Assembly: GCF_900291985.1 (NCBI RefSeq)
Contig: NZ_LT985980.1
Coordinates: 3,370,001-3,434,000 of the forward strand
DNA length: 64,000 nucleotides
Direction: 5' to 3'
Source of the DNA: Lysinibacillus timonensis
Lineage (GTDB): Bacteria > Bacillota > Bacilli > Bacillales_A > Planococcaceae
In this document: positions 44,178-53,713 of the stretch, in pieces
Layout: every line of letters begins with the position of its first letter
How positions within the stretch are numbered: the stretch's first letter is position 1
Notes under the pieces: generated by a model
The model's input: the letters and a program-made list of their open reading frames with translations, nothing else
Database searches by the model: none
What the model was told of the DNA's origin: nothing
Position numbers and translations under genes: made by a program

Positions 44178-45373
44178 TGAAAGTATTACAAATTAATTCA
44201 GTATGTGGAGTAGGTAGTACGGGACGGATTGCTACAAGTATCAATGTGTTATTACAGACAAACGGTCATGAAGGCTATATTGCATATGGGAGAGGTACTG
44301 TAGAAGAAACAGATAATATCTTTAAAATTGGTAACAATTTAGATAACTACTTCCATGTTGCTAAAACTAGAATGTTGGATTTGCATGGGTATGGATCTAA
44401 GTCATCAACTGAACGATTTATCCAAAAGATTGAAGAAATTAATCCAGATATTATTCATTTACATAATATACATGGTTATTATATCAATATTAAAACATTA
44501 TTTAATTATCTGAAAAAAGTAAATAAACCAGTTATCTGGACATTACACGATTGTTGGGCATTTACAGGTCATTGTGTTCATTTTGAATATGTTAATTGTG
44601 ATAAATGGAAAACTGGTTGTTACTCTTGTCCCCAAAAAAAAGAGTATCCGAAAAGTATGCTGGCTGATAATTCAGAATTAAATTACAAAAAAAAGAAAGA
44701 ACTATTCACTAGCTTGGAAAATATGACAATTGTGACACCTTCAGACTGGTTAGCAAATTTAGTTCAGCAGTCATTTTTAAAAAAATACCCTGTGAAAACA
44801 ATTAATAATGGTATAGATATTAAAGTCTTTAAACCAACACAAAGCAGTTTCAGAGAAAAATATGAAATTGGTAATCGTTTTATAATACTAGGGGTTGCTA
44901 GGTGGGATAAAAGAAAGGGACTTGATTATTTTGTTCGATTATCTAAAGAACTTAATGATGAATATCAAATAGTGATTGTCGGTTTAACCGATAAACAACT
45001 TAAAAGACTACCTGAAAACATAATAGGAATTACACAAACAAATGATGTTCAAGAACTTGTAGAAATATATTCAGCTGCCAATGTATTTGTAAACACCACT
45101 TTAGAGGATAATTTCCCTACAACTAATATAGAGGCGATGGCATGTGGTACTCCAGTTATTACATTTGAAACTGGTGGAAGTGTAGAGAGTATTGATGTGA
45201 ATACGGGGATTATTGTCGAACAAGGCAATTTTGAAGAACTGGTTGATACAATTATGACCATTAAAAACTCGAATCGTGAATTTCGTGACGCATGTATAGC
45301 GAGGGTTAAAGAATATTATATAAGTGAGAAAAAATATAAAGAATATATAAACCTTTATGAAAATTCTTATTAA
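44177..45373 (+). CDS. GT4 glycosyltransferase
   Basis: A 398-residue GT-B glycosyltransferase. The N-terminus MKVLQINSVCGVGSTGRIA and IWTLHDCWAFTGHCVHF, with a cysteine-rich insert (CDKWKTGCYSCPQ, a probable metal site), define a known subgroup of GT4 enzymes. The C-terminal domain has GVARWDKRKGLDYF and the donor-binding EDNFPTTNIEAMACGTPVI. The first base of its ATG is the last base of capG's stop, so expression is coupled. Sugar specificity cannot be read from sequence. Confidence 0.85.
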   Translation: MKVLQINSVCGVGSTGRIATSINVLLQTNGHEGYIAYGRGTVEETDNIFKIGNNLDNYFHVAKTRMLDLHGYGSKSSTERFIQKIEEINPDIIHLHNIHGYYINIKTLFNYLKKVNKPVIWTLHDCWAFTGHCVHFEYVNCDKWKTGCYSCPQKKEYPKSMLADNSELNYKKKKELFTSLENMTIVTPSDWLANLVQQSFLKKYPVKTINNGIDIKVFKPTQSSFREKYEIGNRFIILGVARWDKRKGLDYFVRLSKELNDEYQIVIVGLTDKQLKRLPENIIGITQTNDVQELVEIYSAANVFVNTTLEDNFPTTNIEAMACGTPVITFETGGSVESIDVNTGIIVEQGNFEELVDTIMTIKNSNREFRDACIARVKEYYISEKKYKEYINLYENSY

Positions 45374-45462
45374 TTAAATTTTTATGTGTTGAAAATAAGT
45401 ACATCTAAATCAAATTGAACTTGGATAGATAATCAAAAAAATACTATTTTTAGAGGTGTTTT

Positions 45463-46596
45463 ATGGAACCAATTAGAGTTCTTTATGTTAATGGAGGTGT
45501 TATGCACCGAGGTGGAATTGAATCCTATATGATGAACTATTATCGCAATTTAGACCGTTCAAAAATTCAGATTGACTTTATAGTACATGGTTTTCAAAAA
45601 GGTAATTATGATGATGAAATAAAAAGCATGGGTGGTAGAATTTATCATGTACCTGTAAAAAGTAAAAACTATATTGGAAATATTCGTGCTTTAAGAAAAG
45701 TATTTAGTGATAATAATTATCAAATCATTCATTCTCATATGGATGCGATGAGCTATTTGGTACTAAAAGAAGCAAAAAAATATGGAATACCAGTTAGAAT
45801 AGCACACAGCCATAATACCAATCATTTAACTAACAACAAAATAAAATTACTTTTGAATGAGCATGCTCGAAAAAATATAGGGAAATATTGTACACATCAA
45901 TTTGCTTGTTCTTATGCAGCTGGAAATTGGTTGTTTGGTGAAAAGGCAGTTAATGAGGAGAAAGTTATTTTAGCTAGAAACGCCATTGAAATTGATAGAT
46001 TCATATTTAATGATTCTATTAGAAAAGAACTTAGAGAGAAGCTTGAAGTAGATGATAAATTTGTAATTGGTCATATAGGAAGAATGGATTATCAAAAGAA
46101 CCATCAATATTTACTAGATATTTTTGCGGAAGTCGTTAGGAAGAATGAAAATAGTGTATTACTTCTAATTGGTTCTGGACATTTAGAAAACGAGATTAAA
46201 GATAGAGTAAACGAATTACAATTAAAAAATCATGTAAGGTTCATGGGGTTAATTGATAATGTTAATGAATATTTAAATGCACTAGATGTAATGGTTTTCC
46301 CTTCGCATTTTGAAGGTCTACCCGTTACGTTGATTGAAGCACAAATAAATTCTTTAATGTCTATAGTTTCTAGTAATATTACAACGGAAGTAGAAATATC
46401 TGATCGTATAAAATTTATCGATTTAAACCAATCTCCAGAGTATTGGGCTAATATAGTTTTAGATTTTAAAGAGAAGCAGAGGGTAAGGTACAGTAAAAGT
46501 GAATTTGCTGATTACGATATAGAAAAACAAGTAAAAATTCTAGAAGATTTTTATCTGAATATATCACGTTCTCAGGAAATGAAAAGGATGCCATAA
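45463..46596 (+). CDS. GT4 glycosyltransferase, EpsF-like
   Basis: A 377-residue GT-B glycosyltransferase. The N-terminus VLYVNGGVMHRGGIESYMMN and the middle IPVRIAHSHNTN resemble EpsF of the B. subtilis exopolysaccharide operon. The C-terminal part shows GHIGRMDYQKNHQYLL and the donor site FPSHFEGLPVTLIEAQ. The ATG follows TTTTAGAGGTG. Before it lies a 90-base AT-rich gap. Base composition from here to about 50.7 kb is visibly more AT-rich than in the capEFG cassette. Confidence 0.85.
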   Translation: MEPIRVLYVNGGVMHRGGIESYMMNYYRNLDRSKIQIDFIVHGFQKGNYDDEIKSMGGRIYHVPVKSKNYIGNIRALRKVFSDNNYQIIHSHMDAMSYLVLKEAKKYGIPVRIAHSHNTNHLTNNKIKLLLNEHARKNIGKYCTHQFACSYAAGNWLFGEKAVNEEKVILARNAIEIDRFIFNDSIRKELREKLEVDDKFVIGHIGRMDYQKNHQYLLDIFAEVVRKNENSVLLLIGSGHLENEIKDRVNELQLKNHVRFMGLIDNVNEYLNALDVMVFPSHFEGLPVTLIEAQINSLMSIVSSNITTEVEISDRIKFIDLNQSPEYWANIVLDFKEKQRVRYSKSEFADYDIEKQVKILEDFYLNISRSQEMKRMP

Positions 46597-46597
46597 G

Positions 46598-47680
46598 ATG
46601 ATTTATGCAATAATTTTTGGAATAATAGTAATAGCTGCATTGGTAAATATATTAACAAATTATAAACATAAATCTCTAGTAAATATTTATTTTATTATTA
46701 TATCTTTATTTATGCTATTTATTGCAGCTTTTAGGGATGGCATAGGATATGATTATGCAAATTATAAAAAGTTGTTTGACTTAATACATTATAGAGATGC
46801 ATCTAGTTCTGAAGTGAATATTGAATTAGGTTTTTACGCGATAATGAAACTATTCACTAATAATTATTTAGTAGTATTTTTCACAGCTACAATTTCGATC
46901 TTATTAAAAGTAATTTATATTGATAGGTATAGTAAAGACAAAATAATTAGCTTATTATTATATTTTTCTGGTGTTTTTATCATGTTTGATATGGGTGTGA
47001 TAAGACAAGGACTTTCTATTGGGATTACATTATTAAGTATAAAGCATATTAAAGAACGTTCTTTTACTAAATTTTTATTCATTATTTGTTTTGCAGCATT
47101 GTTTCATGTTTCTGCGATAATTTTCTTGCCCCTATATTTTTTAGGGAATAAATCTTTTTCAAGGAAGACCTATTATTTCATTACCTTAGTAGTATTAATT
47201 ATTTCATTTGCCGATTTAACGAAATTGATTGTCAATCTTTTGATGTATATACCTATTGGAATTATTCAATCGAAATTAATGTGGTACTCTTCGTTAGAGA
47301 CTGGTGAATTGGCCACTTCATTAATAAAAAGAGTATTATTTCTAGTGTTATTTATAGAATATTTTAAAGTGAAGAAAATTTCTGATTCAGATTCTTATAT
47401 ATACTTAAATGGATATTTCCTATCAATTGTGATTATGGGATTGTTTTCAAGTATTGATATTATCGGTGGAAGAGGATCAACGGGATTATATTTCTTGCAA
47501 ATCTTTATTTTCGCAATAGTAATGAAATCCATGTCACATATTTATTTAAGATTTTTGATGCTCATCTTAGTAATCTTACTATCGGTAAACTCTATCACAG
47601 GCCCAATTAATGATGGTTCTACATCGAACCAACCATATTTACCATATGAAAATATATTATTAAAGTTATTTGGAGGTTGA
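46598..47680 (+). CDS. EpsG-family polysaccharide polymerase (Wzy)
   Basis: A 360-residue membrane protein with about ten helices. The motif AAFRDGIGYDYANYKKLFD near residue 45 and FDMGVIRQGLSIGI near 130 match the EpsG/Wzy family, which links repeat units outside the membrane. It is translationally close to its neighbours: one base after the upstream gene and overlapping the ribosome site of the next. Being the second polymerase/ligase-type protein in the locus, it is the better candidate for the true Wzy. Confidence 0.82.
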   Translation: MIYAIIFGIIVIAALVNILTNYKHKSLVNIYFIIISLFMLFIAAFRDGIGYDYANYKKLFDLIHYRDASSSEVNIELGFYAIMKLFTNNYLVVFFTATISILLKVIYIDRYSKDKIISLLLYFSGVFIMFDMGVIRQGLSIGITLLSIKHIKERSFTKFLFIICFAALFHVSAIIFLPLYFLGNKSFSRKTYYFITLVVLIISFADLTKLIVNLLMYIPIGIIQSKLMWYSSLETGELATSLIKRVLFLVLFIEYFKVKKISDSDSYIYLNGYFLSIVIMGLFSSIDIIGGRGSTGLYFLQIFIFAIVMKSMSHIYLRFLMLILVILLSVNSITGPINDGSTSNQPYLPYENILLKLFGG

Positions 47681-47682
47681 CT

Positions 47683-48828
47683 ATGGAAATAGGATTACTT
47701 ACGAATATTGCATCTCCTTATAAAACACTTCAAATTAATGAGTATTGTAATATTAAAAATGTAAATATAACGGTTTATTACACCGAGCCAAATAATAAAA
47801 AAATTAAATGGGAAGAAAAAATAGCAAGATTTAAGGAAGTTCCATTAAAACAAATTAACTTTTTCTCTAGATTAAATTTAATCCTAAATAAAGGGATTTT
47901 TAAAATTTTATATAAAAGCGACTTAATTATTATTTCTGGCTATGATCAACTAAGTATGATTTTTATGAGTATATTGTGTTTTCTTTTTAACAAACCCTAT
48001 GTTGTATTCTTCGACGGAATTAGTAAAAATAGATTGAGTATAAGGGAAAGCAAATTTAAAAAATTATTGAAAAAGTTTATTGTTAATAAAAGTACAGCAG
48101 TTATGGCAAATGGTAGTATAGGGCGTTTATATTTACAAAATGTTCTTTCGTGTCCAAAAGAAAAAATTTATAATCAATATCTAAGTATTGATTACAAGGC
48201 AATAAATCAGCTAGCAATAGATAAAGATAAGTACAGAGCATATTACCGTAATAAATATAATATTGATGATTCTGCTAAAGTATTATTATATTCTGGGAGA
48301 CTAATCGATAAAAAAAATGTTGAAAAGGTTATATATGCCCTTTCAAAGCTTAAGAGAGATGATATTACATTCCTAATTACTGGTGGTGGTATATTAGAAG
48401 AAAGATTAAGAATACTTGCAGAAGAATTAGACATAAATATCATTATAACTGGTTTTATCGATGTACAAGAAGAGTTATTTAAACATTACTTTGCAGCAGA
48501 TTGTTTAATTTTACCTTCAATAGATGAACCTTGGGGATTAGTTGTAAATGAAGCCATGGTAGCAGGACTACCAGTAATAGCTTCTGATATTTGTGGATGT
48601 TCTCTAGATTTGGTAAAAAATGGTGTGAATGGATTTACTATTAATCCATCTAGTGTAGAGGATATAGCTGAAAAAATAAACCACGTTTTATCTAAGGAGA
48701 ATATTAATATGTTTGGAGAGCAATCAAAAATAATTATTTCGGAATGGACTTTTGAAAACTCTAGAAAAAACTTGGAGGCAATCATCAATGATTTTACTCT
48801 AAAAAAGGAGATACATAAAAGTAAATAA
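47683..48828 (+). CDS. GT4 glycosyltransferase
   Basis: A 381-residue GT-B transferase. The N-terminal half begins MEIGLLTNIASPYKTLQINE and includes MIFMSILCFLFNKPYVVFFD, a hydrophobic membrane-contact region. The C-terminal half has LLYSGRLIDKKNVEKVIYAL and the donor-binding LPSIDEPWGLVVNEAMVAGL. The ATG at 47683 lies six bases after GGAGG; a TTG two codons earlier is less likely. Specificity unknown. Confidence 0.85.
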   Translation: MEIGLLTNIASPYKTLQINEYCNIKNVNITVYYTEPNNKKIKWEEKIARFKEVPLKQINFFSRLNLILNKGIFKILYKSDLIIISGYDQLSMIFMSILCFLFNKPYVVFFDGISKNRLSIRESKFKKLLKKFIVNKSTAVMANGSIGRLYLQNVLSCPKEKIYNQYLSIDYKAINQLAIDKDKYRAYYRNKYNIDDSAKVLLYSGRLIDKKNVEKVIYALSKLKRDDITFLITGGGILEERLRILAEELDINIIITGFIDVQEELFKHYFAADCLILPSIDEPWGLVVNEAMVAGLPVIASDICGCSLDLVKNGVNGFTINPSSVEDIAEKINHVLSKENINMFGEQSKIIISEWTFENSRKNLEAIINDFTLKKEIHKSK

Positions 48829-48871
48829 TGTGAATAGTCCATTATTTTACGTTTACTGTAAGGGGATTAAT

Positions 48872-49366
48872 ATGAAAATATGGCAATATTTTATACTATT
48901 TATTATTAATAATTTTTTAAGTTTTACAAGGTTCTTTGAATTGAAAAGAAAATTATTAATAAGTACCGGAATGGAAATAGGGAGTAATACAAAAATAGTT
49001 GGACCAATTTATTTTGGGACTGACATTAAAGTGAAAATAGGATCTAACTGTTGGATTGGTAAAAATCTGAATATAGATGGAAATGGTCAAGTTGAGATTG
49101 GAGATAATGTAGATATAGCACCACATGTAATTATCAATACAGGTGGACATAAAATTGGAGATAAGGGTAGAAGAGCTGGAGACGGTGTGATTTTTAATTC
49201 AAAAATAGGTGACGGTTCATGGATAGGTACTAATGTAACAATTGTCAATGGGGCAAATATTGGCGAATCTGTAGTTGTAGCTGCTGGTTCTGTGATAATA
49301 GAAGATATTAGGAATGATACATTAGCAGCTGGTGTACCAGCAGTAGTAAAGAAGGAATTGAGTTAA
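48872..49366 (+). CDS. Hexapeptide-repeat acetyltransferase (WbbJ/NeuD-like)
   Basis: A left-handed beta-helix acyltransferase of 164 residues, probably O- or N-acetylating a sugar of the polymer with acetyl-CoA. Hexapeptide repeats are visible from about residue 40 (VKIGSNCWIGKNLNIDGNGQ; VEIGDNVDIAPHVIINTGGH; KIGDGSWIGTNVTIVNGANI; GESVVVAAGSVI), with the catalytic-type His in NTGGH and the end AAGVPAVVKKE. I chose the ATG at 48872, behind AAGGGG; a GTG start at 48830 has no ribosome site. Confidence 0.82.
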   Translation: MKIWQYFILFIINNFLSFTRFFELKRKLLISTGMEIGSNTKIVGPIYFGTDIKVKIGSNCWIGKNLNIDGNGQVEIGDNVDIAPHVIINTGGHKIGDKGRRAGDGVIFNSKIGDGSWIGTNVTIVNGANIGESVVVAAGSVIIEDIRNDTLAAGVPAVVKKELS

Positions 49367-49372
49367 TAAACA

Positions 49373-50722
49373 ATGAAGAACTTTCCTAATGTAATATTAA
49401 TTTTTTCAAAAAGTCCCGTTCTAAAAAATATTCTAGGTATTGGATTATCTCGATTTTTAGGTATTTTTACAAATTTTTTATTGATTGGAGTCATCTATCG
49501 ATACTTTGGAAACGAAGAATTAAATGGTATATGGTTAACAGTAAGTTCAGTACTTACCTGGATTACATTTTTTGACTTTGGTATGGGTAATAGCTTAAGA
49601 AATAAGCTAACAGAGTCAATATTAAAGAAAGATTATGAAGCTTCGAATAAATATATTAGTACAACTTATATTTTAATGTTAATTCCGACCGTTATCGTAG
49701 TTTTTATTGGTGCTATTATAGCGTTTACCATTGATTGGATAGGGATTTTTAATATATCTAGCATTGAAATTTCTGAGGAATATTTATCAATTTTTATTTT
49801 TACTGTTATCACATTATTCTCTTTTAACTTTTATTTCTCCTTAGTATATGCAGTGTTCCACGCATTATATAAATCATATATTATTTCTGTTATGCAATTA
49901 TGCACCAATATTGTCAACATTTTAATTATTTTATTGCTAATGTTTTTAGGTATAAATGATTTAATAATACTTGGTAATATCTATATTAGTACTTCAATAA
50001 TTATATTAATAATTTCAACAATATATATATTTAAATTAAAAAAAAATAATTTATCTTTTAGCGTCCGTTTTTTTTATAAACCTTATATTAAGGATATATT
50101 TAGTGTTGGAATTAAGTTTCTTATTCTTCAATTAGCAATTATCGTACTTTTCAATACTGATAATTTTTTAATAAGTAAATTTTTAGGTGCACAACATGTA
50201 ACTACATATGAATTGACTTATAAATTGATGAGTATTAACACTATCCTTTTAGGAATAGTTTTAACACCAATTTGGACAAAAGTAATAAGAGACTCTTCTA
50301 TGAATAATGTAAAAGAATTAAAAAACACTTTTTTAAAATTATTTAAATTTTATTTATTATTAATTCTTAGTGTCATCCTGATGGGATTCCTAACACCATT
50401 TATAATGAAAATATGGACTGGAGATCATTTAAATATTGCAAAAAGCTTGATTCTTTTTATGATGGTTTTTACCATTATACATATGTGGTGTAATATATTT
50501 CAAAATATCTTAAATGGATTGAATAAACTAAGAATACAAATGTACTGCTATGGCATAGCAACTATAATCAATATCCCAGTATCTATATTCTTAATTCAAA
50601 ATACAACTTTAGGTGTTACAGCTATCATTATTGGAACAATAATATCACTTTGTATTCCAGCAATAATACTACCAATCTATACTTTTAATTTTATCAAAAA
50701 ATTGGATAATAGTTTTTTGTAA
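49373..50722 (+). CDS. Lipid-linked oligosaccharide flippase (Wzx family)
   Basis: A 449-residue polytopic membrane protein with 12 or more helices and the MATE/PST-type layout of Wzx flippases (GLSRFLGIFTNFLLIGVIYR; TWITFFDFGMGNSLRNKLTE near residue 62). It would move undecaprenyl-PP-linked repeat units across the membrane before polymerisation. It is the most AT-rich gene in the window to the eye, a common trait of wzx genes and of transferred polysaccharide loci. It starts six bases after the acetyltransferase gene. Confidence 0.85.
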   Translation: MKNFPNVILIFSKSPVLKNILGIGLSRFLGIFTNFLLIGVIYRYFGNEELNGIWLTVSSVLTWITFFDFGMGNSLRNKLTESILKKDYEASNKYISTTYILMLIPTVIVVFIGAIIAFTIDWIGIFNISSIEISEEYLSIFIFTVITLFSFNFYFSLVYAVFHALYKSYIISVMQLCTNIVNILIILLLMFLGINDLIILGNIYISTSIIILIISTIYIFKLKKNNLSFSVRFFYKPYIKDIFSVGIKFLILQLAIIVLFNTDNFLISKFLGAQHVTTYELTYKLMSINTILLGIVLTPIWTKVIRDSSMNNVKELKNTFLKLFKFYLLLILSVILMGFLTPFIMKIWTGDHLNIAKSLILFMMVFTIIHMWCNIFQNILNGLNKLRIQMYCYGIATIINIPVSIFLIQNTTLGVTAIIIGTIISLCIPAIILPIYTFNFIKKLDNSFL

Positions 50723-50789
50723 ATCAGTGGTATTAAAACAAATTTAATTCATAAAAACATTAAAAATAAATTAGACAAGGTGGGCTACA

Positions 50790-51785
50790 ATGAACATTCT
50801 TGTAACTGGTGGCGTTGGTTATATTGGGTCACATACGTGCATTTCTTTGTTGGAATCAGGACACTCAGTTATTATTGCCGATAATCTTTATAACAGTAAA
50901 CGAGAGATTGTTGAGAAGATTAAATTTCTATCTAATAAGAATATTGTTTTTTATGAAATGGATGTAACTGATACACAATCTGTCGATTATATTTTTAAAA
51001 ATAATAAAATTGATGGTGTTATTCATTTTGCCGGATACAAGGCTGTTGGTGAATCTGTTAGAATACCTCTCAATTATTATTATAACAACGTTGTTAGTAC
51101 CCTAGTACTGACAAAAGCTTGTCTAAAATACGGTGTGAATCGGTTTGTTTTCAGTTCCTCATCGACAGTGTACGGAGATAATAAAGTACCGTTTGTAGAG
51201 ACAATGAATCTTCTTCCAACTACGAATCCTTATGGAGAAACAAAGGCCATGAGTGAGCGAATACTTACTGATATAGCGAAAGTAAATCCTTCTTTTTCGG
51301 TATCAATTCTTCGATATTTCAATCCTGTAGGAGCTCACGAGAGTGGATTAATCGGTGAAGTACCTAATGGAATTCCCAATAATCTTATGCCATATATAAC
51401 TCAGGTTGCTAAAGGTAAATTAGTTAAGTTACGTATTTTTGGGGATGATTACCAAACACTGGATGGCACAGGAGTTAGAGACTATATACATGTAATGGAT
51501 CTTGCTGAGGGACATGTAGCCGCTCTAGAAAAACTAACAGAAGGTGTTCATATATATAATTTAGGAACGGGAAAAGGTACCAGTGTGCTAGAATTAGTAA
51601 AGGCTTTTGAAGAAGCTAATAATATTGAAATTCCTTATGAGATTGTGGATCGTAGACTCGGAGATATTGCTTCCTGCTATGCAGATGCTTCAAAGGCGAA
51701 GCAAGAACTAGGATGGACAGCAAAGCGAGATCTTATAACAATGTGCCGGGATGCTTGGAGATTTGAAAAGAATTATAATGATTAA
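50790..51785 (+). CDS. galE: UDP-glucose 4-epimerase GalE
   Basis: Interconverts UDP-glucose and UDP-galactose (or the GlcNAc/GalNAc forms). The 331-residue SDR has TGGVGYIGSHTCISLLESGH (Val in place of the common Ala), HFAGYKAVGESV, FSSSSTVYG and the active-site NPYGETKAMSE (Tyr-x3-Lys), then LRYFNPVGAHESGLIGE. An ACAAGGTGG site precedes the ATG. It is the last gene of the polysaccharide locus and could supply galactose donors to the transferases upstream. Confidence 0.93.
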   Translation: MNILVTGGVGYIGSHTCISLLESGHSVIIADNLYNSKREIVEKIKFLSNKNIVFYEMDVTDTQSVDYIFKNNKIDGVIHFAGYKAVGESVRIPLNYYYNNVVSTLVLTKACLKYGVNRFVFSSSSTVYGDNKVPFVETMNLLPTTNPYGETKAMSERILTDIAKVNPSFSVSILRYFNPVGAHESGLIGEVPNGIPNNLMPYITQVAKGKLVKLRIFGDDYQTLDGTGVRDYIHVMDLAEGHVAALEKLTEGVHIYNLGTGKGTSVLELVKAFEEANNIEIPYEIVDRRLGDIASCYADASKAKQELGWTAKRDLITMCRDAWRFEKNYND

Positions 51786-52159
51786 TGTTAATCAAGTTAA
51801 GAAGAAGTTATTGATTATTTCGTACATCAACCTCGATAAGGGGTTTGTTCTTGTAATTGTCGATTTCTAAATACAACAAGTGCTTCTGACTGACTTGATG
51901 TTGTACTTATTTCCATTATATTGTATTTAATGAGTCCCTTAATAATAAAGCGACTCACCGCAGAACACCCTAGACCTTATTTTTATCCAAAATTGCCGTT
52001 TTATTTTAGTGCTCTGTTTTGGAATCGATACAGTATAAATAAATATAATTATTATTATTTTAATTATTAAATGAATCAATTTCATAACTCGGTCTTTCCG
52101 GAAGCTTGACTACTCCTATGACAAAAACTTGCGTTTTTTAAACAATGCTGCTTGATTTT
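51786..52159. other. Gene-free spacer after galE
   Basis: No gene seen. An imperfect inverted repeat at about 51873-51906 (TACAACAAGT against ACTTGATGTTGTA), followed by CTTATTT, may end the polysaccharide transcript. The rest may contain one border of the decayed transposon that follows. Confidence 0.4.
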
Positions 52160-53341
52160 ATGTCTGTATAAATGCGATTAATACGTTCAACTGCTAACTT
52201 ACAGCACTATAAATAAACGTCACGAGATTGAAAAGAAGTTTTGCATTTCTACCTGTTCGGTGACGAACATTTGTTAATTGAAATTATTGCTTTAAATAGG
52301 CATTGACACGCTCGACTGCTGTGCGTTCTTTATAATGCATTTTCCATAATTCTGAGCCTCTAGCTGGATACATGTATTTTCAAATATCTGTTTCATACAT
52401 GGTTTTATAAACCTTTTGACAGAGAAATCTTGACGTAACTGACATGTTGCACATTATTTTGGTCGTGTGAATTTCAATGTCCTATATTTTTCGTTATAGC
52501 TATCGTAACAGTAGCTATATTCACGGACACAAGTAGGTCTGAAATGATCGTCAAATCCGATTTATTCACCTTCACGTGATATTACTACATGCATTGATTG
52601 TTGATAAGAATGACGTTAAATCGGCTCATAATCATAGCCAGCATCGAATAATGACGTTGTAAAGTGTTATGGTATTAAGAGATCCACCTTTTCAGAAGTG
52701 GTATCGTTGCCTTACTATCATGTAAATTGCCTAATGTCATTAGGCGACTAACAAAATATTGATTCTTTGTTGATACTGCTAAATGTCCTTTGAATCCGTA
52801 CCAGAAAGTGTTTTTACCATCATTATTTTTCTTAATGCTCCTGTTTGGATCGATAGGAACGTCGCTCCAAAGTATTTCAAGGGTGTATTTTTAGTTGATG
52901 TTCAATTTTTTTTCATATGTCGATGGATGGCTTATGTGTTCATTGCAAAGATAATCATATGTAAAAGCTGTTTGTATTAGCTCATCTTGCATCTGGTTAA
53001 GTACATCCGATTGACTGATAAGATCAATTATACATCAAATTGAGGCTTTTGATGGGACCACATCAGAAACCAGAAAACCACAATCAAAGCGAAATAAAGG
53101 ATCATGAACTAAAAGTTTTACTAAATCCTTCATGGTTGGAATACGCTCAACAATCCTAACGAGTAGTGATTGAATCTTGCTCAATAATTGGGTTCTCTGG
53201 GTGCAACATGTAACGTTTTTTTGGAAACAATTGGAAAATCGACTGAACAACAAATGTAGAGAAAATAGCATTAAAACAATTAAAATTTTGCATTTCCATT
53301 AATACTTGGATGTAAAAGCTAATTTGTTTTAAAATAGCCAT
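52160..53341 (-). pseudogene. Decayed DDE transposase (IS1182/IS4-like)
   Basis: Read on the minus strand from the ATG at 53341, fragments of one transposase appear in order but in changing frames with stops: MAILKQISFYIQVLMEMQNF, VVQSIFQLFPKKRYMLHPEN, IPTMKDLVKLLVHDPLFRFD, then FWYGFKGHLAVSTKNQYFV with HDSKATIPLLKRW, then a catalytic-end fragment ERTAVERVNAYLK followed by a stop and VRHRTGRNAKLLFNLVTFIY. Several frameshifts and nonsense codons show it is long inactive. The family assignment (DDE, with the KERTxVERVNAYLK signature) is from memory of related transposases, and terminal repeats were not found. Confidence 0.75.
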
Positions 53342-53713
53342 AAGGCATTTACCTTTCTTGGTTTTGGTTGGTTTGGTCACTTACCATTATACCAATTTAG
53401 GGAAGTGCTTATTTTTCACATTCAAACCTCTGATTCCAAAGGGATCGGAATTATGAAATTTACTCAAATAATAAATAGAATAGAGTTATACTGAACAAGT
53501 CCTATGAAATTTACAACTGACCGAACTTGTTTTTTATGGAAAGGCAACAGGCAAGCATAATTTACACTCTATAAATCTAAAATTCTATTAGCGATTTCTT
53601 GTACGAATTGGCTTTAAAGGATATAATTGATGACGAAATGACAAAAGCCTTACCAGTGTAGTCAAATTGTAGAAGTGGGATTTTGAAGCATTAGAAAATT
53701 AGAAAAGAGTGAT
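53342..53713. other. Gene-free spacer before the TolC-like gene
   Basis: No gene seen and no phased words. The stretch probably holds one transposon border and the promoter of the TolC-like gene, but neither can be placed with confidence. Confidence 0.4.
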
